Source: JARRNO01 sp037384885
GTDB lineage: Bacteria > Acidobacteriota > UBA4820 > DSQY01
Reading direction: 5' to 3'
NCBI GenBank assembly: GCA_037384885.1
Contig: JARRNO010000211.1
Coordinates: 1-5,855 of the forward strand
DNA length: 5,855 nt
Part shown: piece by piece, positions 1 to 4,502 of the stretch
Position numbering within the stretch: the first letter of the stretch is position 1
How the letters are laid out: every line of letters starts with the position of its first letter
Notes under the pieces: generated by a model
What the model saw: the letters and a program-made list of their open reading frames with translations, nothing else
Told to the model about the DNA's origin: nothing
Database searches by the model: none
Program-made: the position numbers and the translations under genes

Positions 1-735
1 GCCCGGAAGCGGTCCTGTCGGGCTGATTTCAAATTTTTCGGTGCGCCGGGCGGATTCGTCATCCACAGTATCCAAGAGAAACAGGCCGCCGGAGTCGTGC
101 CTCTTCATCAAGTCTCCATTCACAGGGCCCGGAAAAAGCCTCTCCCGCCGCCTTATTTCAAGCACACGGTTGAAGACCGCCGCCTGAAAGGCGGACACGG
201 CGAAACGAGTGCGGCGGAAGCTTTTCCCAGGGCGGAGGCCCAAAAAGATTTCCCGGCCCAGCCCGGCCGCCCCGCCGTCCCCGAAACGCTGGGGGCCGAA
301 GGCGTTCGGCAGACCTTCGAGGGTCAACCGCGCGCACCCCGCTTTGAGGACATGGAGATCTTCGGACGTTTGGCAGCTGAGGATCGCCCGGAATCTGTTG
401 CCTCGCAGCTTTCCGGTGCGGAGTTTGTGAGGATGGAGTTCCGCCGAGAGTATTTCGACGCCAATACGGTCCAGGACGTGCGCCGCCGATTCCCGGCATC
501 GCGCGGGCAGAGAAATGGTCTGCTCGGAGGTGCTGTCACGGTCCTTGAATCCCGCGTATCCGACTTCCTTTTCCGGCAGTCCAAGCCCTCGCTCCAGTTC
601 CCGGAGCACGGCAGGTGTTGAGAGACCGGCTTTTCGGATGCGCAAAAACAGATGCGCCCCCTCTCCAGAGGCCTCGAAGAGAGGAATCTCTTGAACGAAG
701 AAGGTCTCGGGGGAGGGAAGAAACGTCAGGGCCAT
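1..735 (-). CDS. truD: tRNA pseudouridine(13) synthase TruD (partial, C-terminus beyond window)
   Basis: TruD isomerises uridine 13 of certain tRNAs to pseudouridine in the cytoplasm. The frame is open for 245 codons from the ATG at 735-733 to the window edge with no stop, so about 100-150 residues are missing compared with the usual 340-400. The motif GYAGFKDRDSTSEQ (residues 59-72) carries the expected catalytic Asp at D65, matching D80 of the E. coli enzyme. KLRTGKLRGNRF (104-115) holds the conserved Asn and Phe of the family, and LPNAFGPQRFG (142-152) is another TruD signature. The last visible residues, TGPLPG, match the E. coli TAALPG region. The N-terminus is about 15 residues shorter than in E. 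coli but begins normally. The ATG lies inside the last codons of larC (10-bp overlap, larC stop at 728-726) without a clear Shine-Dalgarno sequence, so translation is probably coupled to larC. Family assignment is firm; specificity for U13 is inferred from the family. Confidence 0.95.
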   Translation of the reverse strand, partial: MALTFLPSPETFFVQEIPLFEASGEGAHLFLRIRKAGLSTPAVLRELERGLGLPEKEVGYAGFKDRDSTSEQTISLPARCRESAAHVLDRIGVEILSAELHPHKLRTGKLRGNRFRAILSCQTSEDLHVLKAGCARLTLEGLPNAFGPQRFGDGGAAGLGREIFLGLRPGKSFRRTRFAVSAFQAAVFNRVLEIRRRERLFPGPVNGDLMKRHDSGGLFLLDTVDDESARRTEKFEISPTGPLPG

Positions 736-1877
736 AGGTGTTTGATCTTGCCCAGAAGGGCGGCTGGAGACAGACCCGCTTCCCGTGCAAGTGCTTCAAG
801 CGACTCCCATTCGGGCTGGCAGCGCTCCTCTCCAGAGGGAAGAAGGGCGACCTTGATGGTCAGCTCGCCGTATGGGGTAGCGATTGTTCGGGAACGCCTC
901 GGCAGTTCGAAGCGCTCCCAGCGGCTGTGCCGCACACCGATGGTACTCGTATGCGAAAAAAGGACGTCCGCAAAATCCTTCTCCCGCCCCACGTCGCACA
1001 ACACGCTGATCATCCAACCTGATCTGGATTTTTTGCCCTGGGTTGGAGTGAGATAGACATCCTTTGCACCAGACTGCCTCAAGGTTTTCAATGCAAATGC
1101 AAGCGCCTCCGGTGACTGGTCGTCCACATAGGTCTCAAGGAGCGAAACAGCCCGCCTTTGTGCGTCTACGCGGATTAGGAGGCATCGCAGGACATTGGGG
1201 GAATCGGCCGTGTCGAGCTTTCCGGCGCCGTAACCCACCGCAGAGATCCGGCCCGGGGGCAGCCCCTCGAAGCGGCTTGCCAGCGATACGGCAAGCGCCG
1301 CTCCCGTGGGCGTCGTCCGCTCCACGGCCTCTCCCATGGAAAAGACCGGCAGGCCCTTGAGAATCTCCGTGACCGCCGGAGGAGGTACCGGGTAGCGCCC
1401 GTGTTCCGCCACGGCATAGCCCGCCCCCAGGTTCATGGGACCGCAGATCACCTCCGGGCGCCCCAGGGACTCCCAGGCGGCGCAAGCGCCGACGATATCG
1501 GCCAGGGCGTCCGCCGCTCCAACTTCGTGGAAATGGACGTCGTGCAGATCGCACCCGTGGACGTGCGCTTCAGCCTCCCCCAGCAGGGTGAAAGCTCGAA
1601 TCGCCCTTTCCGCCACCGCTTCGGGAAGGGAAGCGCCCTGGATAATCTCCACGATTTCATCGTAATGCCTGTGCGTGTGCTCCCGGGGATAGGACGCCGA
1701 AGCCAGCAGCGAGGACAGTCCCTGCCGCATCACACGCTCAAACGTAAAGCAAAGCCCTGGAACATCCAACCCTGCAAGCGCATGGTTGATGTCCTTGCTC
1801 GAGGCCCCGGCATCCGTCAGCGCAGCCACTGTCATATCGCCCGCAATGCCCATGAAAGGATCTAAGTAAAGTTCCAC
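726..1877 (-). CDS. larC: Nickel-pincer cofactor biosynthesis protein LarC (nickel insertion, CTP-dependent)
   Basis: LarC inserts nickel into pyridinium-3,5-bisthiocarboxylic acid mononucleotide, the last step in making the nickel-pincer nucleotide used by lactate racemase and related LarA-type enzymes (EC 4.99.1.12). The 383-residue protein opens with the family signature LYLDPFMGIAGDM (3-15). It has a His cluster, HTHRH (67-71), and the strongly conserved segment VHFHEVGAADALADIVG (114-130), both plausible nickel ligands. The C-terminal (LarC2) half contains ETYVDDQSPE (248-257) and TPTQGKKSRSG (277-287). In Lactobacillus plantarum larC is split into larC1 and larC2 and joined by ribosomal frameshifting; here both halves lie in one uninterrupted frame. 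The start is GTG at 1877-1875, supported by GGAGG at 1887-1883 with 5-nt spacing, only 20 bp after the plsC-like stop. Neither larB, larE nor larA is visible in the window, so the target enzyme is unknown. Confidence 0.95.
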   Translation of the reverse strand: MELYLDPFMGIAGDMTVAALTDAGASSKDINHALAGLDVPGLCFTFERVMRQGLSSLLASASYPREHTHRHYDEIVEIIQGASLPEAVAERAIRAFTLLGEAEAHVHGCDLHDVHFHEVGAADALADIVGACAAWESLGRPEVICGPMNLGAGYAVAEHGRYPVPPPAVTEILKGLPVFSMGEAVERTTPTGAALAVSLASRFEGLPPGRISAVGYGAGKLDTADSPNVLRCLLIRVDAQRRAVSLLETYVDDQSPEALAFALKTLRQSGAKDVYLTPTQGKKSRSGWMISVLCDVGREKDFADVLFSHTSTIGVRHSRWERFELPRRSRTIATPYGELTIKVALLPSGEERCQPEWESLEALAREAGLSPAALLGKIKHLWP

Positions 1878-1882
1878 AGGCG

Positions 1883-1887
1883 CCTCC
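1883..1887 (-). promoter_or_regulatory. Ribosome binding site of larC
   Basis: Reading the minus strand, GGAGG is followed by five bases and then GTG at 1877. This is the best Shine-Dalgarno match on the minus strand of this window, and it fixes the GTG as the larC start. It lies in the 20-bp gap after the stop of the acyltransferase gene. Confidence 0.8.
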
Positions 1888-1897
1888 GTTTCGAGTG

Positions 1898-2446
1898 CTA
1901 CCTTTCAGCGGCCTCGAGGTTGGCCAGAATGGCGGACCTCGCCCTGTCAGACAACACGTCCCGGTCGCCGTAGGTCATGTTTCCGGTTTCAATGGGCGGT
2001 AGGAACTCCACTCGGATTGTTCCTGCCCGCACGAGAAAATCTTTCCTGCCTTTGACAGCACGCGCACCGTTGATCACGAAGGGCACGACGGGAATCCCGA
2101 GTTGGATGGCCATGACAAACGCTCCCTTTTTGAAGGGAAGCAGGCCTTTTCCTTTATTGCGCGTGCCTTCCGGGAAGAAGATCACCTTCAGAGAGGTGCG
2201 CCGCATGCGCTCACCCAAGGCCGCCATCACTTCCCGGGAACGACCGGTGTTCCTCCGGTCGATGAAAGGAAATCCCGTCAGGACCAGGGCCCAACCCACC
2301 ATGGGAAACTTTTTCAGCTCGCGCTTCGGCGTGAAGCGGTGCCTCCGAAAGGCCGGTACGGCGCAAAGGATCATGTACGGAGTCCCCACCACGACCGTAA
2401 CGACCACCATGGTGAAGTAGGCGAGTAGTGTCCGGATTAGCGCCAC
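1898..2446 (-). CDS. plsC: PlsC-type lysophospholipid (1-acylglycerol-3-phosphate) acyltransferase, lacking the HX4D catalytic segment
   Basis: PlsC-family enzymes acylate lysophosphatidic acid or related lysolipids at the inner membrane. Numbering from the chosen GTG start, residues about 3-30 form a hydrophobic membrane segment. KREL (41-44) is followed by motif II FIDR (61-64), motif III FPEGTR (91-96) and motif IV IPVVPF (118-123), in the right order and spacing. Motif I, NHxxxxD, is absent: the only His (H36, in RRHRF) is not followed by Asp five residues later, and the membrane segment runs directly into AFRRHRFTPKREL. The 182-residue product is about 50-70 residues shorter than usual, all of it missing between helix 1 and KREL, so an internal in-frame deletion is likely. 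The frame also stays open upstream to an ATG at 2569, but that start would overlap the peptidase gene by 71 bp and adds only charged, non-homologous-looking sequence. GTG at 2446-2444 follows a G-rich GGGGGGA (2462-2456) by 9 nt and leaves a 52-bp gap. The product may be inactive or may have another role. Confidence 0.8.
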   Translation of the reverse strand: MALIRTLLAYFTMVVVTVVVGTPYMILCAVPAFRRHRFTPKRELKKFPMVGWALVLTGFPFIDRRNTGRSREVMAALGERMRRTSLKVIFFPEGTRNKGKGLLPFKKGAFVMAIQLGIPVVPFVINGARAVKGRKDFLVRAGTIRVEFLPPIETGNMTYGDRDVLSDRARSAILANLEAAER

Positions 2447-2498
2447 CAGGTCCCATCCCCCCGTGTTATCGGCCGCCGAAGGGCCTGCCCGCGTCTTC

Positions 2499-3191
2499 CT
2501 ATCCCATAACCATGCCGGCAAGATGAAGCGGATAGAAAATAAGCCCGATGGAAAGAGTCCTGAGAACAAAGAAAAGCACCGGGTTGAAAATCGGCGTCAG
2601 AAAGATGATCAAAAGAAAAATCCAGGCGTACCGGCGGATGCTCTCATAGGCCTGGCTGGCCTTGTAGGGAAGAACGGCCGAGAGGATCCACGAGCCGTCC
2701 AGGGGCGGGACCGGAATCAGGTTAAAAGCCGCGAGGATCAGGTTCAGGTAGGCGAACATGAAAACACCCCACCCGATGGAATACTGCGTATTCAGCTGGT
2801 TGTGGAGCGCCGCCCGGCCGATTACCGCCTGGATGACGATCAGAATCAAGGTGCCGACGAAGACCAGAAGCAGGTTGCTGGCGGGTCCGGCAAGGGCCGT
2901 CAGCGCTTCATCGCGCCGGACGTTCTTGAAATTCCGGCTGATGGTGGGAACGGGCTTCGCCCATCCGAAAATGGGGCCGTGGAAAATCGCCATGGCCAGC
3001 GGGACGATGATGGTCCCGAGAATGTCGATGTGGGGGATGGGGTTCAGGGTGACGCGGCCCAGCATTCTGGCCGTGGGATCGCCCAACTTGTCCGCCACGT
3101 AGGCATGTGCGCTTTCGTGGAACGAGAGCGAAAAGAGAATAATGAGCACGTAAAACACGATGGTGAGGATTTCGAGAGGGGAGACGTTCAA
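2499..3191 (-). CDS. Site-2 protease family (M50) integral membrane zinc metallopeptidase
   Basis: This is a small intramembrane metallopeptidase of the site-2 protease/M50 class without PDZ or CBS domains, similar in layout to the many uncharacterised 200-230-residue family members such as B. subtilis YwhC. Zinc-binding HEXXH reads HESAH (25-29) inside the first membrane helix (about 7-29). The third zinc ligand is expected at D165 in NLIPVPPLDGS (157-167), a normal form for this subgroup. GWAKPVP (76-82) is another family hallmark. Further hydrophobic segments lie at roughly 54-72, 97-122, 140-162 and 186-225. The start is TTG at 3191-3189, as no ATG or GTG exists in frame between it and the stop of the previous gene. 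AGGAAGG (3208-3202) sits 10 nt upstream. An ATG at 3201 is out of frame. The gene follows the thiouridylase by 48 bp. The natural substrate cannot be read from the sequence. Confidence 0.92.
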   Translation of the reverse strand: MNVSPLEILTIVFYVLIILFSLSFHESAHAYVADKLGDPTARMLGRVTLNPIPHIDILGTIIVPLAMAIFHGPIFGWAKPVPTISRNFKNVRRDEALTALAGPASNLLLVFVGTLILIVIQAVIGRAALHNQLNTQYSIGWGVFMFAYLNLILAAFNLIPVPPLDGSWILSAVLPYKASQAYESIRRYAWIFLLIIFLTPIFNPVLFFVLRTLSIGLIFYPLHLAGMVMG

Positions 3192-3201
3192 ATCGGTCCA
3201 T

Positions 3202-3208
3202 CCTTCCT
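3202..3208 (-). promoter_or_regulatory. Ribosome binding site of the M50 peptidase (TTG start)
   Basis: On the minus strand AGGAAGG lies 10 nt before the TTG at 3191, a slightly long spacing. It supports the rare TTG start, which is also the only usable initiator before the first membrane helix. The ATG at 3201-3199 begins a different frame that does not encode the peptidase. Confidence 0.55.
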
Positions 3209-3239
3209 GTGCGGGGCTGCCGGCTGGAGCGGCCCCGGT

Positions 3240-4325
3240 TCAGATTCGAAGCCGTTCCATCTGGTCTTCGTCCCAGAGGGGTGCGGCGTTGTAGGTGCGC
3301 GTGTCCTGCGAGCCGCCGCGAGCGGCCACAGCCACCTGCGGCAGCTTCTTTCCGTCGCTAAAGCGGGCCACGAGGGCGGCGCAGAGATTTTCATCGTCAG
3401 CGGAGGGCAGGGATTCATCCGAAACGGCGATGGGGCCTTTAACGTCGATAGGTTCAAAGACCACCCGCCCGGCCGTAAAACGTTCGAGGAATTGATTCTC
3501 CCGTTCGTTCCGTCCTACGATCAGCTTCAATCCCTCATGGATGCGGAAGTGGCGCCCCACCTTCAGGAGGGCGACATCCGTCCAGTCCATGCGCTGTTCT
3601 CCCTTGTGCTTCATCTTGTCCCGGAATTTCCGGGAGAAGACTTCGTCCGTCAGGTAGCAGCACCCTCCGGCCGGAGAGGGGTAATCTGTGATGCCCTTTT
3701 CCTCAATCAAGTCCATTTGCCGGCGCCGGCCGCGGCCCTTGATGTCCAGGAGCGCTTCCCGCTCCACCAGCCCCGTTTCCTCAGCTTCGGTGGGGCGCAT
3801 CAGTTTGGCCGAAAGCGGCCGGAGGAGCTTTCCCTTGAGCCCGGAATCGCGCTCCACGATGTCCATAGCGTCACGGCGTTGGGACTTGGGACGCTGCCCG
3901 AGAACCTCACCCGTGGCGATGAAATCTGCGCCGATGGCGGCCATGTGCTCCTTCGCCTTTCGGAGCATGAAGGCCCGGCAGTCGATGCAGGGGTTCATGT
4001 GGGCGCCGTACCCGTGCTTCGGGTTGTAGACGATGTCGAGATATTCTTCGGAAATGTCCACCATTTCCACGGGGATACCTAGGTCGGCGCCTGCTCGCAG
4101 CGCTTCGTTCCTGAGTTTTTTGGGATCTTCGCCGGCCGGAGCCACGGCCCGCTTGTGATCGTCGATGCAAAACCCCGTCGAAAAGTGGATGCCGTGAACT
4201 TCGATGCCTTGTTCCTGAAGGACCTTTGCAGCGAGAGTGGAATCCAAGCCGCCAGACAACATCACCACGGCGCGGGGCCGATGCGATTCTTTACTTTTTG
4301 GGTCCTTTGTCAGCTTCGAATTCAT
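3240..4325 (-). CDS. PP-loop ATPase tRNA thiouridylase (MnmA/ThiI-like, with C-terminal NFACT-R-like region)
   Basis: The predicted role is ATP-dependent sulfur transfer to a tRNA uridine in the cytoplasm. The 361-residue protein begins with the adenylating PP-loop SGGLDST (24-30). It then has GFC (C53), NPCIDC (111-116, C113 and C116), ATGEVLGQRPKSQ (137-149) and GGCCYL (220-225, C222 and C223). This is the signature of a bacterial family usually annotated as thiouridylase or ThiI-like, distinct from classical ThiI because no THUMP or rhodanese domain is present. The CxxC pair plus a later Cys recalls the iron-sulfur-dependent thiolases of the TtuA type. From about 250, LLKVGRHFR and KLIVGRNERENQ resemble the RNA-binding NFACT-R region known to be fused to such ATPases. 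The frame is open upstream to 4823, but that part is antisense to the mutase gene. ATG at 4325 places the PP-loop near the N-terminus and has GGGGA (4337-4333) 7 nt upstream. It is probably the first gene of the operon. Family is fairly sure; the modified position (s4U8 or another) is not. Confidence 0.86.
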   Translation of the reverse strand: MNSKLTKDPKSKESHRPRAVVMLSGGLDSTLAAKVLQEQGIEVHGIHFSTGFCIDDHKRAVAPAGEDPKKLRNEALRAGADLGIPVEMVDISEEYLDIVYNPKHGYGAHMNPCIDCRAFMLRKAKEHMAAIGADFIATGEVLGQRPKSQRRDAMDIVERDSGLKGKLLRPLSAKLMRPTEAEETGLVEREALLDIKGRGRRRQMDLIEEKGITDYPSPAGGCCYLTDEVFSRKFRDKMKHKGEQRMDWTDVALLKVGRHFRIHEGLKLIVGRNERENQFLERFTAGRVVFEPIDVKGPIAVSDESLPSADDENLCAALVARFSDGKKLPQVAVAARGGSQDTRTYNAAPLWDEDQMERLRI

Positions 4326-4423
4326 TCTAACATCCCCGTCCAAACTATAACATACAGCGGGAGGCGTGCTGAAATTCCTGGCCCCGAGGGGGCGGCGGCG
4401 CGTGGGCCTTTCCAGCGGGGTTT

Positions 4424-4453
4424 TTGGAGAGCGGCCGTAAGGGATAGTATAGT
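4424..4453 (+). promoter_or_regulatory. Candidate sigma70-type promoter for the mutase gene
   Basis: TTGGAG (4424-4429) and TATAGT (4448-4453) are separated by 18 bp. The -10 box matches the consensus at five of six positions, the -35 at three of six. Transcription would begin near 4460, leaving a leader of about 43 nt before the ATG at 4503. This is a pattern match only. Confidence 0.4.
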
Positions 4454-4488
4454 TAGATAAGCGGGTCGCGTGATGCCGCACCATCAGC

Positions 4489-4496
4489 AGGAGAGG
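4489..4496 (+). promoter_or_regulatory. Ribosome binding site of the mutase gene
   Basis: AGGAGAGG precedes the ATG at 4503 with 6-nt spacing, close to ideal. It fixes the start of the methylmalonyl-CoA mutase reading frame. Confidence 0.8.
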
Positions 4497-4502
4497 TCGA
4501 TC

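Larger units (their letters stand above)
4326..4502. promoter_or_regulatory. Divergent intergenic region between thiouridylase operon and mutase gene
   Basis: This 177-bp non-coding stretch separates two divergently transcribed genes and so should carry promoters for both. The plus-strand side has a plausible promoter (see separate entry). On the minus strand the AT-rich patch at 4354-4344 contains TATGTT and TATAGT, possible -10 elements, but no convincing -35, and TATAGT would leave only a very short leader before the ATG at 4325. A perfect 5-bp GC hairpin, GCCCC-GAG-GGGGC, lies at 4381-4393; its function is unknown. No regulator binding site could be recognised. Confidence 0.6.

Noticed and set aside
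97..621. A 174-codon plus-strand open frame at the left end.
   Set aside because: The opposite strand encodes TruD with its catalytic motif over the same stretch; the plus-strand product is a compositional shadow.
2447..2569. N-terminal extension of the acyltransferase to ATG 2569.
   Set aside because: It overlaps the end of the peptidase gene by 71 bp and lacks resemblance to PlsC N-termini; GTG 2446 gives normal operon spacing. It remains possible, but it would not restore the missing catalytic motif.
2463..4082. A 539-codon open frame on the plus strand.
   Set aside because: It is antisense to the M50 peptidase and thiouridylase genes, is rich in charged residues typical of a reverse-strand shadow in GC-rich DNA, and shows no recognisable domain.
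4382..4425. CCCCG (4382-4386) and CGGGG (4416-4420) followed by TTTTT, resembling a terminator on the plus strand.
   Set aside because: The loop would be 29 nt with only weak inner pairing, no plus-strand gene lies upstream to be terminated, and the T-run overlaps the candidate -35 box.
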